Source: Lentzea guizhouensis (lineage in GTDB: Bacteria; Actinomycetota; Actinomycetes; Mycobacteriales; Pseudonocardiaceae). From it: a stretch of DNA of 64,000 bases. Below the pieces are notes generated by a model. It ran no database searches and was not told where the DNA came from. It was given only the letters and a program-made list of their open reading frames with translations. The DNA lies in NCBI RefSeq assembly GCF_001701025.1, contig NZ_CP016793.1, positions 9,238,001-9,302,000 of the forward strand. The letters are read 5' to 3'. Position numbers and translations under genes: made by a program. Below are positions 9,333 to 17,500 of the stretch, piece by piece. Position 1 is the first letter of the stretch, and every line of letters starts with the position of its first letter.

Positions 9333-9669
9333 ATACACTCGTTTGGGCTATTGCAAGACATTGCTATTCACCCTCCGCAAGCTTTCGGCTTGACAATTGC
9401 CAGTTATGCTGCCGCCTGGGGCCTATTTTCGGGCAAGAGCAACGGAAACCGCGTCGCATTGCTAGGCTGAAGCAGTTTGCCAGAGATTACTTAGGGGAAT
9501 AAGGATCATTTTGCACTTACGCTCAATCATGGCGACTCAACAGCTTCTCGAAACTCGAGTGCATCCATCAGGTAAGCGGCTGAAACCTGTGAAATGTTAG
9601 CCGAGTTCAACTCACGAATCTCCAAGAAGCACTTAGAGCAAGTCTCGCAGGAAAAGGAATCAAGACACC

Positions 9670-10638
9670 GTGCCTGATTTTGTCAGACATGATCGAAAAA
9701 CATCGCCAATCGTATTCCTTGCAATACTCTTGCTCTTGCTCGCAAGTTCGCTTCCTGCTTCAGCGGCTGACCGAAAACTCAGAATTACGCCAATCCTGAA
9801 TCCCACTGCGAACGCTGAAGTGCCTATCGACTGGCACGATCTCAATGGTGACAGCAGGCCCGATCTATTGGCTCGAGAAGCTAGCACAGGCCTCATATAC
9901 GCATATGCTCATCGAGGCTTCAACGGGACTGACACTTACAGCGTCAGGACCTTGGTAATATCTGGGGCGCAGTGGCTCGATTGGATCTTTCTATCCGAGG
10001 TGACCGGTGATTTCGCTGCGGATTTGATCGCTCGCAGGACCGATGGAACGTTAGTTGTCTACCGGGGAACCGGTCGATTGAACGGCACATCGACCTTCGA
10101 GTCACCGGTAGAGGTCAATGTCGGTTGGCGAGACATAACATCTATTTCTATCGCCGATGTGACCGGTGACGGCGATAACGACATTATTGGCCGATGGCCC
10201 GACGGAAGATTGTTCACCTATCCCAATGTAGGAGTCTTCGATGGAATGAACACGTTTGCAGGACCTGAGCAGATTGGCGCTAGCTGGAACATCATGGCAT
10301 GGATGGGATCCGCCGAGCTTACTTCAGACGACGAGAAGCCAGACCTGATGGGATGGCGTGCAAGTGACGGCACCATGCAGCTGTATCCGCGTGCGCGCTG
10401 GTATGACGGATCCAATACATTCGTCGGTCCCGTTCAGGTTGGCACGGGCTGGAACACGGTAGAAGTAAAAAGTTTAGTGACAGTGACCAATGATCCGTTC
10501 ACAGACATTGTCGCGCGTAGACCGGGAACCGGCGAGCTCATCGTGTACCCCAACGCAGGCGGATATGACGGAAACGAAACTTTTCGTTCTCCGGTTTTAA
10601 TCGGAACAGGATGGGGTCCGATGGATCTGATCACCTAG
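9670..10638 (+). CDS. Secreted FG-GAP/VCBS-type repeat protein
   Basis: A 322-residue protein. GTG 9670 gives a basic start, a hydrophobic core (IVFLAILLLLLASSLPASA) and a likely signal peptidase site near residue 33, so it is exported. The mature part is a repeat of about 50-60 residues containing DWHDLNGDSRPDLLAR, ISIADVTGDGDNDIIGR and similar Asp-rich turns with W/Y-rich strands, as in FG-GAP/VCBS beta-propellers that bind calcium and sugars. Base composition is visibly lower in GC than flanking genes, and the following nuclease gene shares this trait. The two and the small gene after them look like one acquired unit. The function is probably surface or carbohydrate binding. Confidence 0.7.
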   Translation: MPDFVRHDRKTSPIVFLAILLLLLASSLPASAADRKLRITPILNPTANAEVPIDWHDLNGDSRPDLLAREASTGLIYAYAHRGFNGTDTYSVRTLVISGAQWLDWIFLSEVTGDFAADLIARRTDGTLVVYRGTGRLNGTSTFESPVEVNVGWRDITSISIADVTGDGDNDIIGRWPDGRLFTYPNVGVFDGMNTFAGPEQIGASWNIMAWMGSAELTSDDEKPDLMGWRASDGTMQLYPRARWYDGSNTFVGPVQVGTGWNTVEVKSLVTVTNDPFTDIVARRPGTGELIVYPNAGGYDGNETFRSPVLIGTGWGPMDLIT

Positions 10639-10700
10639 CTCGGCATCCTTCCTGTTCCCGCTTCTAGATATCGAGTCGATTCAATCGCAAGGTAGGGGTA

Positions 10701-11984
10701 ATGATCAGTAAACCTCAGCGCAAAATACTATCCACTGTCTCTGTCATCGCGATCCTCGTTGCTACGGCAACTCACGCCGATGCACACGTCTCAGTCACTC
10801 CACTCGACGGCACAGAAGAAACGAGAGCATTCGCGACACGCCTCGACGGAACTCCACTACGCCCGAATGACTTTCCGTTCTACGGTGTAAGAATGGCCGA
10901 TCACGCAACCGGTACTGTCGACGAAGTTGGCGCTTCCAAGCCAGCCACCCCGCTTCCCGAAGTGCCCAACCGGTATGATATCACTTTTGCCGAAGAATGC
11001 AGAAAACCGGAAAATGCCGATAAGGCCCAGACTCCGGGCGGCTGGACCGTCAATCACTATAAGTGGTGTCGCGCCGTCAACATCGTGTGGCAAAGAATCA
11101 GGTTTGAGAACGGCAAACCGAAGATCATCCGTGAAGCGGCTATCGACACCACCTGGCTCGGCCATGCAGATGCGCGAAACAGGAAGTTCGCGTTCTTCTC
11201 AAAGACCGGCAGAGTCGTTGAGACGGTCGGAAATTACGAAGACGACGCGAAAGTGTTGATGGTCGCCGAATGCTCTAGCGCAGGTACGGCTTCAAGCTGC
11301 ACATCACATCATATACCCGCAAGCGGCGTTTCTATCCGTGATATCAAAGAAGAACGGAATAACTACTTCGAGACTGTAATCACCGACACAAGCAAGGAGA
11401 ACTTCAATCTGCCAGGAGATGCAGTAGCACCTTTGAACACCTGGTCCCAGTTCAGGGGATTCGGTGGCACCGGTCATCTCGGAGACGATGTCGCAGTTGC
11501 GGGCAACATAATTTCCAGCCGATGCGATTCGGCGAAGTTCAGAACGACCAACGCATGCATCTTCAACAATGTCACACCATTTCTGACATTCGACAAGAAC
11601 GATCTCGGGTATCCAGTGGGCGAACTTGTCGACCATATCCGTTACGCCCAGGATGTCCTACATGCACCCGGCAGGTTCAAAGACGGAAAGCCGGACGGTC
11701 CACCACTGACGCGAAACAGAAGCACCACCCGGATACAGGAAAACCGGAACGCAGCGCGTGCCATCTGCAGGCGCGATAATCCAACCGGCTGGAAAGGGAC
11801 GGTTGTGCAATGCGATGAGTATCCAATGGCCTCAACCTATGAGGGGGCAAACAGCGGTGGACCTCATTCTGCGAAATTGATCAACGCGAGACACAATCGC
11901 GAGGGCGGTACACAACTGTCGAACTGGTATGAGTGGGATCGTGTCCTCGATCGAGATAAATTCTATGTTGAGCTCCGCGGATGA
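10701..11984 (+). CDS. Secreted protein with C-terminal NucA/NucB deoxyribonuclease domain
   Basis: A 427-residue protein with a good ribosome site (AAGGTAGGGG) before ATG 10701. Residues 1-28 form a signal peptide (LSTVSVIAILVATATHADA). The middle, about 30-330, is a family-specific region with several Cys. The C-terminus holds CDEYPMASTYEGA near residue 370, then KLINARHNREGG and WDRVLDRDKFYV. This is the signature of NucA/NucB-type nucleases, which cut DNA outside the cell. The long N-terminal region is like that of exported polymorphic toxins. Its stop overlaps the next gene's start (ATGA), a usual toxin-immunity arrangement. Lower GC than the surroundings suggests transfer. Confidence 0.75.
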   Translation: MISKPQRKILSTVSVIAILVATATHADAHVSVTPLDGTEETRAFATRLDGTPLRPNDFPFYGVRMADHATGTVDEVGASKPATPLPEVPNRYDITFAEECRKPENADKAQTPGGWTVNHYKWCRAVNIVWQRIRFENGKPKIIREAAIDTTWLGHADARNRKFAFFSKTGRVVETVGNYEDDAKVLMVAECSSAGTASSCTSHHIPASGVSIRDIKEERNNYFETVITDTSKENFNLPGDAVAPLNTWSQFRGFGGTGHLGDDVAVAGNIISSRCDSAKFRTTNACIFNNVTPFLTFDKNDLGYPVGELVDHIRYAQDVLHAPGRFKDGKPDGPPLTRNRSTTRIQENRNAARAICRRDNPTGWKGTVVQCDEYPMASTYEGANSGGPHSAKLINARHNREGGTQLSNWYEWDRVLDRDKFYVELRG

Positions 11985-12403
11985 CGGTGGGAAGAGCAGT
12001 GAACGTCATATCCCGCTTCGAGGGAAGCGTGCAAGTGACCTATGGATGCTTTCTTTTCGAGGCAGAGGAACTGCCCCAACCTGGTGACGCCAAAGAAATC
12101 GAAGACTTCGTCGCCGATCGCGGCGATGGTCAGGTCCAACTACTTGCCGGATGTGAGGACGGTAAAGTTTATGTAGTGGTCGAGGTGCTCGACGGTCGCC
12201 CGTCGAACGATGTTAGCGACTGGACTGCAGCGGCACAGTTGCAGTTCGACTGGAACACACCCCATGTGTACGTAACAGAGTTGACCTTAGGTCGCTCGGA
12301 ACGCTGGGAGATTCCACTGCCGTGGAACAAATTCCACCTCGGAATCAAATTACGAGAAGGCATCAACGAACATTGGAATCTTCAGCTCTTTCCAGCTGGC
12401 TGA
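11981..12403 (+). CDS. Small cytoplasmic protein, putative nuclease immunity/inhibitor
   Basis: A 140-residue protein whose ATG lies inside the nuclease stop (ATGA), so the two are translationally coupled. It has no signal peptide. It is acidic (EAEELPQPGDAKEIEDF) with predicted beta strands such as VYVVVEVLDG and HVYVTELTLG. I recognise no family. The position and charge resemble the Bacillus nucA-nin pair, where the small gene encodes a NucA inhibitor; this is analogy from gene order, not proven homology. It could otherwise be a chaperone for export. A strong hairpin follows at 12427-12473. Confidence 0.6.
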   Translation: MTVGRAVNVISRFEGSVQVTYGCFLFEAEELPQPGDAKEIEDFVADRGDGQVQLLAGCEDGKVYVVVEVLDGRPSNDVSDWTAAAQLQFDWNTPHVYVTELTLGRSERWEIPLPWNKFHLGIKLREGINEHWNLQLFPAG

Positions 12404-12426
12404 ATCATTAGACAGAGCCGTTGAAC

Positions 12427-12473
12427 GCCGCTCCGCGAGGCCGATCACCTGGTAAGGGGAATCGCGGAGCGGC
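12427..12473 (+). terminator. Stem-loop after nuclease/immunity operon
   Basis: GCCGCTCCGCGA at 12427-12438 pairs perfectly with TCGCGGAGCGGC at 12462-12473 across a 23-base loop, 24 bases after the last stop. There is no T-run, as is common in actinomycete terminators. Confidence 0.55.
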
Positions 12474-13652
12474 TGGCCGGGCCCATTGTTGGCGGATACA
12501 CGGTTGCAGAGGTGCCCGCCTCCCCGGCGACGGATGTCGAGTGACACGCAGGAGGAGTCCATCGATCAGCAGTTCCGCCACTGGTATCCAAAGGTCCTTC
12601 AAGTCCCCGGCTGAAAACCTCGCCGTTCGTGAGCTCTGGTTGTGCGCAGCTCGTGTCCACTGGCAGGTGACCTGTACGCGTGTCCTGCGCGATGAACCCT
12701 CTCAGTGTCACGACCAACACGCCAGCGCCGAGTACGACGGCCGCTCCGCAAACCAACGCGATAAGCCAAGGCCGTGATCCTGGCATCGAACGTCCCACAG
12801 GTTCGCCGTCCCTCGCATTATCGGAAGACCGGTGCAACACCGAACACGGCACGACCATACTGCATGCGACGCCAAGTGAGGCCCACCGAGCACGATTGCC
12901 CTAAGGTCGATAATGGCCACAGCGCGCAGCGGTGAACTCGCACGCCCTACGTCGACATCGCCGGTATCCGATCACGCTGGGGGCGCTGGCAGGTCGCCCG
13001 CGTCGACGAGCTCGCCGACCACGTCGCCTGGACCGCGCGACGCCGGCAGCGCGGTGACCTGGAGCACCCGACGTGACCGGGTGTGCATCCGCGCTCCGGC
13101 CAAGAACTCGGTGGCAGGCCTCGTCCACATCTACGCGACCTCAAGTTGTCTGGCCTCTACTCGAACTTCCGCAGGGTGATTGGCCGGGGCGGGTGCGCGT
13201 TGCGCACCCGCCCCCGCAACGCGCACCCCACTCGTCGACGAGCATCGCGATGACGGACAGCACCGGCATCAAGGCCGGCGCGACCGCCCCGGCCATCGGC
13301 GTCACGCACATCGAGACGGTGCCGCCCGGCAAGTCCGAGGCGATACCGGAGGAGCTCGTTGACGCCGAGCACGTGGGTGGGCAGCGACAGCGCGGCCGCG
13401 CCGAAGTTCACCGGCGCGGGATCGAGCACGTGCAGCACGGCGAGGACGTTCGCTGAAACGATGCACGCGAAGGCGCGCTGCGGCGCGAACACGATCGAGG
13501 CCCGCCCCAGCAACGCCGGGACAGGCTTTTGATCATGCCGGGCAGGACACCGCGGCAGCTGGCATCGATTGCCGTTTCGGTTCCTCCTGAAGTAAGAACG
13601 CCGGAAGGGTGCCGACCGGCGGTTGCCGATCAACATCCCTTCCTGCCTCGCA
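12474..13652. other. Gene-poor region with possible membrane-protein remnant
   Basis: No intact gene is convincing over about 1.2 kb. On the minus strand near 12690-12780, a frame reads MPGSRPWLIALVCGAAVVLG and continues as a clear membrane helix, which looks real. It soon leaves plausible sequence, so a decayed small membrane protein is possible. Minus-strand residues around 13385-13520 resemble those around 15640-15790, suggesting two decayed copies of one gene. Confidence 0.4.
13472..13526. repeat. Diverged 55-bp repeat, copy 1
   Basis: Aligned without gaps to 15741-15795, 48 of 55 bases agree by eye. The copy ends in an imperfect hairpin (CCCGCCCCAGC-AAC-GCCGGGACAGGC). Read on the minus strand both copies encode PVPAL-G-ASI-F, so they may be pieces of one duplicated gene. 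Confidence 0.5.
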
Positions 13653-13817
13653 TCAGCGACGACGCAGTGAGTTCCACACCACGTAGCCTCCCAGCAGCCA
13701 TGCACCGAGGAACAGCAGGATCGGCACGACCAACGGCAGTTCGAGCAGCAGGGTGGTCAACGAGGCGGCAGCCGCCAGGACCATGCCTATGATGCCGTTG
13801 CGACTCCGGGGATTCAT
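13653..13817 (-). CDS. 54-residue membrane protein, candidate immunity partner of RHS tip
   Basis: A short gene on the minus strand from ATG 13817 to TGA 13653-13655. The ATG is preceded by GAGGAG at ideal spacing and lies 18 bases after the stop of the RHS gene, so the two are one transcript. The protein has a basic start (MNPRSRNG) and two hydrophobic segments (IIGMVLAAAASLTTLLLEL and VVPILLFLGAWLLGGYVV), ending in RRR. It should form a two-helix hairpin in the cytoplasmic membrane. The neighbouring RHS tip ends in a glycine-rich hydrophobic stretch that could insert into membranes, so this gene is a good immunity candidate. No family is recognised. Confidence 0.55.
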   Translation of the reverse strand: MNPRSRNGIIGMVLAAAASLTTLLLELPLVVPILLFLGAWLLGGYVVWNSLRRR

Positions 13818-13835
13818 CTCACTCCTCGTGCTCGA

Positions 13836-14726
13836 TCATTTGGCCTTGCTGATGGCTTTGCCGAGGGGGACTCCACCGACGCCACCGATCGCGCCGCTGA
13901 TGGCGCCGCTGATCGCGGCGTCACGGATCTTGGCCGAGTCACCGCCGCCGATCGCGGCCCCCAGTCCTCCGCCGGCCGCGCCGAGTGTCGCTCCGGCGAC
14001 AGCGGCGCCGACGAAGCATCCCACTCCGGCGGTGGAGGCGCAGGCCACGCCGATGATGGCGCCGGAGGCCAGACCTGCGGCGCTCGAGCCGACGTCCTGC
14101 CCGAAGTCCGCCCAGCTGTAGCCGCCGGTCGGATCGCTCTGGTTGACCGGGTCGCCCTTGGCGTAGTTGTACGGGTTGCTCTCCTGGCCCGTCGGGTCCG
14201 GTGAGCGGAACCGCGCCATCGCGCTGTCGTACACGCGGTAGCCCATCAGGTACTGGCCCTGCTGGAGCTGGTAGACCCCGATGTACCGGAACGGGTTCGC
14301 GCCCGCGGCCGCACCGGTCGCCGTCACCGCCCCATAGGGCGAGTAGTCGTACTCGGCGACCAGGTTGCCGGCGGTGTCGACCAGGCCGATCACGCTGCCC
14401 TGGTGGTCGGTGACCGCCCCGTACCGGGCGCCGGCGCCGTCCTTCAGCCCGATGAGCAGTCCTTGGGTGTCGCGGGTGTAGCTGGAGCGCTTGCCGTTGT
14501 CGACGGTTTCGGTGATGCCCAGCGCGGTGTGCGTCAGGACGTGGGTGACCTGGTTGCCGCCGGCGGGCTCGGTGATCGTCCTGGGCTGGGTCTGCTGACT
14601 GGTGTCGTAGCGGACGTCGAGCACCTGGGTCGTGCCGGCGTGGCCGGTGAGGACCTGGTTGGTGGGACTGAACGTGAACCGCGATTCCGGGTACGTCCAG
14701 CCGCTCGCCCACGTCTTCGACCTCAT
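13836..14726 (-). CDS. RHS repeat-associated core with glycine-rich C-terminal tip (orphan, N-truncated)
   Basis: A 296-residue frame. It holds the last YD/RHS units (DHQGSVIGLVDTAGNLVAEYDYSPYG) and the core motif YDSAMARFRSPDPTGQ..NPYNYAKGDPVNQSDPTG, which marks the border between the RHS shell and the variable toxin tip. After it come about 100 residues rich in Gly and Ala (VACASTAGVGCFVGAAVAG, then GAISGAIGGVGGVPLGKA), able to enter membranes. Full RHS proteins exceed 1500 residues. Here an in-frame stop lies about 27 bases upstream of the ATG, and the first 15-20 residues look foreign, so this is an orphan tip cassette. Recognisable RHS homology starts near 14690. It is followed by a coupled small membrane protein gene. 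Confidence 0.7.
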   Translation of the reverse strand: MRSKTWASGWTYPESRFTFSPTNQVLTGHAGTTQVLDVRYDTSQQTQPRTITEPAGGNQVTHVLTHTALGITETVDNGKRSSYTRDTQGLLIGLKDGAGARYGAVTDHQGSVIGLVDTAGNLVAEYDYSPYGAVTATGAAAGANPFRYIGVYQLQQGQYLMGYRVYDSAMARFRSPDPTGQESNPYNYAKGDPVNQSDPTGGYSWADFGQDVGSSAAGLASGAIIGVACASTAGVGCFVGAAVAGATLGAAGGGLGAAIGGGDSAKIRDAAISGAISGAIGGVGGVPLGKAISKAK

Positions 14727-14729
14727 TTG

Positions 14730-15587
14730 TGACCTCGTTGTGAACCGTGACTACGCCAGCGCCAACAGCCGTGTCCTCGACCTCATCCGGGCACTCCCGC
14801 ATGCCGATCACCCCCGTACCCACGGCATCGTCACCCAAGTCAGCCTCGGGGCCCGCGCTTCCGCCCTCGCCAGCGCCCTCGACCGCGATTCCGCCCTCGA
14901 CCCCGATTCCGCCCGCGCCCGCAGTCGCGCCGTCAACCTCGCCCTCGACCTCGCACTCACCCTCACCCGCGCGCTCGCCATAACCTCCCTGAGGTGGGTG
15001 GCATCGCCATCGACCACGACATGACCGACGACCTGATCCGCGTCATCGTCGGCGGCCACACACGCACCCGCGAACTCGACCTCTTCAAAGCTCGTGACCG
15101 CGTCCGTGAACTCGGCATCACGCTCACCCGCGCCCGCGACATCGCCCTCACCCGCGCACACGATCGCGCACTCCACCACCTCAGCGCCCTCATCCACGAT
15201 ATGGCCCGCGATATGATTTTCAACATCACCGACACCCGTACTCACGACCGAGTCCCCGGCCTCACCGTCGCCCGCAAACTCATTCACGCGCTCGATCTCG
15301 ACAGCGACTTCCGTGGTGTTACGAATCAGGAATTCGATCACTGGCTGGACAGTGCAGTCGCCCAGCTGGACACAGCGCTGAACAACATGGTGGCCTGCGA
15401 CCTTACGGACGTTGACCTGCACGGGATCCCGCTCGATGGCGTGCGCTGGTCCCCGACCACGACACGATGGCCGACGCAGTGGGCAGAGCACGTCCGGCGC
15501 AACTCCATCCAGATTCGCGACGACCTGTACGAAATCCAGCCGGGAACCACCATCCACCGCCACCATCACCACATCCCCACCGCCTGA
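14730..15587 (+). pseudogene. C-terminal fragment of a NACHT/STAND-type protein
   Basis: Frame 1 (to about 14990) and then frame 3 (GTG 14994 to TGA 15587) read as one protein: helices rich in Leu, Ala, Arg and Asp, such as ALDRDSALDPDSARARSRA and RARDIALTRAHDRALHHL. The end is DLTDVDLHGIPLDGVRWS and then TRWPTQWAEHVRRNS. That end is typical of the last module of actinomycete NACHT proteins. No P-loop part is present; sequence to the left is the RHS cassette. The frame change near 14990 and the missing N-terminus make this a remnant of an older conflict gene. The part from 14994 (197 residues) could still be translated. Confidence 0.5.
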
Positions 15588-16005
15588 TCACCGAGCAGCG
15601 GACAACCAGTCCCGCGCTGGCCGGGAAGTTGTCCTGGGCGGCACCTTCGAGCACGTACACATCGCCGTGGCAGACCGCCGCCTTGTCCGAGCCCACCTGC
15701 TGTGCAAGGGATGACCACAGCCCCGACGACGCGATGTGGTGGCGTGCTGCAGCACGAACGCGATCGAGGCCTGTCCCGGCAACGCCGGGACAGGCCGCAA
15801 CCCCATGTGCATCCATCCCGCAGCAGCGCTTCCGCGTCACGCGAGTGGTCGATGACGGCGAGCAGGGCGAGTTCGTCGCTCAACGATCCGTGGGCGCGCG
15901 GGCGGATGAGTGAGGAAGAACGCAAGCGTGCGTTCCGGCTGGGGCACCTGGTGGCGGCGCTGGGAGGGGTGTTCCGCCCGGACCTGGCCTGACGTGCACA
16001 GCTCT
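15588..16005. other. Gene-poor stretch
   Basis: No supported gene. Minus-strand residues DVYVLEGAAQDNFPASAGLVV near 15640 look like coding sequence but are out of any complete frame; they match in pattern a stretch near 13420. Confidence 0.4.
15741..15796. repeat. Diverged 55-bp repeat, copy 2, with perfect 13-bp hairpin
   Basis: This copy matches 13472-13526. It ends in GGCCTGTCCCGGC (15768-15780), loop AAC, and GCCGGGACAGGCC (15784-15796), a perfect 13-bp stem that would be very stable in DNA or RNA. Confidence 0.6.
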
Positions 16006-16380
16006 CTAGGCGTCGAACGAGCGGCGGGCCGTCTCGATCTCCCGCAGGTACCTCGTCGTCCACGCACACATCGCATCCACGGTCTTCCGCAGCTCCCGCC
16101 CCGGCTCCGTCAGCGTGTAGTCCACCCGCGGCGGCACCGTCGGGTGCACGAACCGCTCCACCAACCCGTTCCGCTCCAGCAACCGCAGGTTCTGCGTAAG
16201 CATCTTGTGACTGATCCCGTCAACCGAAGCACGCAGCTCGGTGAACCGCCGCGTGCCGTCGCCGATCGCCTCGATGATCAGCAGCGCCCACTTGTTGGCC
16301 ACGTCGGAGAAGATCTCGCGGGCCAGCGAGTCGGCGCGGGCGAGGTCGGCGTCCTCCGGCAGCTTGAACTGCTTGCTCAC
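16006..16380 (-). CDS. HxlR-family transcriptional regulator
   Basis: A 124-residue protein of normal family length. The winged helix is plain: DVANKWALLIIEAIGDGTRRFTELRASVDGISHKMLTQNLRLLERNGLVERFVHPTVPPRVDYTLTEPG, with the recognition helix around ISHKMLTQNLR. HxlR proteins bind as dimers to palindromes and often answer to aldehydes, quinones or redox state. It is divergent from a RidA gene, with a 41-bp nested palindrome between the two starts, so it most likely controls both itself and ridA. Confidence 0.9.
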   Translation of the reverse strand: MSKQFKLPEDADLARADSLAREIFSDVANKWALLIIEAIGDGTRRFTELRASVDGISHKMLTQNLRLLERNGLVERFVHPTVPPRVDYTLTEPGRELRKTVDAMCAWTTRYLREIETARRSFDA

Positions 16381-16426
16381 CTTTTGGTTCCTCTGTCACG
16401 AAATAGTGCGTTCTTCCAGGTCGAGG

Positions 16427-16467
16427 CTCACTCTCCTACGGTTACCCGGTAACCACAAGAGAGTGAG
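16427..16467. promoter_or_regulatory. Nested palindrome, probable HxlR operator
   Basis: The core is GGTTAC-CCG-GTAACC (16440-16454), flanked at equal distance by CTCACTCTC (16427-16435) and its exact complement GAGAGTGAG (16459-16467). It sits between divergent starts at 16380 and 16476; the right outer arm overlaps the expected ribosome site of ridA. Confidence 0.65.
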
Positions 16468-16475
16468 AGCAGCAC

Positions 16476-16859
16476 ATGATCACCCTGGTCAACCCAGAAG
16501 GCCTGCCCGAGATCGACATCTACCGGCAGGTGGCCGTGGCGAGCGGGAGGACGGTCTACGTGGCCGGCCAGGTCGCGTGGGATGCCGAGCCGGATCTGGC
16601 CAAGCAGGTCGAGCAGGCCTACCTGAACGTGCACACGGCGTTGCAGGGGGTCGGGGCTTCGTTCGCGGACCTGGTCAGGGTGCGGGTGTACGTCGTGGGC
16701 TGGACGCCGGACATGATGCCGCAGCTGCTCGAAGGCATCGCCGGAGCAGCCGAGAAGGCGGGTGTGAAACCCGTCGCGCCGGCCACGCTCATCGGGGTCG
16801 CGGCGTTGGACGTGCCGGAGCACCTGGTCGAGGTCGAGGCGACGGCGGTGATCGACTGA
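16476..16859 (+). CDS. RidA/YjgF-family imine deaminase
   Basis: A 127-residue protein of family length. The fold markers are present: GRTVYVAGQVAWD, QVEQAYLNVHTALQGVGASFADLVRVRVYV, and the C-terminal ATLIGVAALDVPEHLVEVEATAV. RidA proteins hydrolyse reactive enamine/imine intermediates made by PLP enzymes. The conserved Arg expected near residue 105 in classical RidA is not seen in PATLIGVAAL, so this member may belong to another subfamily with a different substrate. It is divergent from and probably controlled by the HxlR regulator. Confidence 0.87.
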   Translation: MITLVNPEGLPEIDIYRQVAVASGRTVYVAGQVAWDAEPDLAKQVEQAYLNVHTALQGVGASFADLVRVRVYVVGWTPDMMPQLLEGIAGAAEKAGVKPVAPATLIGVAALDVPEHLVEVEATAVID

Positions 16860-16898
16860 TTCACCGGGTGGAGCAGCTCGAGGCCGTCCGGAGGCAGG

Positions 16899-17279
16899 TC
16901 ACCGGCGGAAGGTGATCAGCAGGGCCAGCGCGGCGGTCAGCGCTACCAGCCCGCCGACCACCAGCTGGTTGAGCCAGACGACGGCGTTCCAGTCGGCGTC
17001 GCGCAGCAGCGCCACGACGATCAAGGTCAGGGCCAGCGCGATGGTGAGCGGGCGCAGCAGGGGCACGTCCAGTGGTGCCAACGCGCGGACCATGCCCAGG
17101 AGCATGACCAGGACTGCCAGGCCCATTGACAACCAGTAGGGCTCGAAGGCGTCCGCCGCCGCGTCGAAGTGCAGGACCGGTGGTGCCGCGATCAGCCACA
17201 CACCGGCCAGAAACGCGGCGACACCGGCCCTGCTCTCGACGGTTCGCCCGTGTGCATCCCCCACGCGAACGATTCTCAC
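16899..17279 (-). CDS. SPW-repeat-like membrane protein
   Basis: A 126-residue protein with about four hydrophobic helices: AGVAAFLAGVWLIAAPPVL, YWLSMGLAVLVMLLGMV, PLTIALALTLIVVAL and LNQLVVGGLVALTAALALLI. The short charged loops and the W/N in DADWNAVVWLNQLVVG resemble SPW-repeat proteins of actinomycetes, whose role is unknown. The start at 17279 is the longest option; a start some residues later is possible. It stands alone, convergent with ridA. Confidence 0.65.
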   Translation of the reverse strand: MRIVRVGDAHGRTVESRAGVAAFLAGVWLIAAPPVLHFDAAADAFEPYWLSMGLAVLVMLLGMVRALAPLDVPLLRPLTIALALTLIVVALLRDADWNAVVWLNQLVVGGLVALTAALALLITFRR

Positions 17280-17500
17280 CTCTCAGCGCCTCGGAGGGAA
17301 CACCTCATTCGTTCCGGTGTGCGTTCATATGACGTGGAAGACGTGCGTGAAGCTGGTGGTGCCGCGAACGCCACCCGGTGACTGTCAACGCAGTGACAGC
17401 GGCATGTCCCGGACTGACAGGTGTGGAGAACCTGTGCAGGTTCGGTGAAAGTGTTGCGGCGAAGAGGAAACCGCGAGGTCGGGGCGGTCTACCGTCGGGC

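Noticed and set aside
14900..15010. Repeated CCTCGACC/CCCGCGCC-like units as a non-coding repeat array
   Set aside because: They fall in one frame and encode the Leu/Asp/Ala/Arg helices of the NACHT-type tail.
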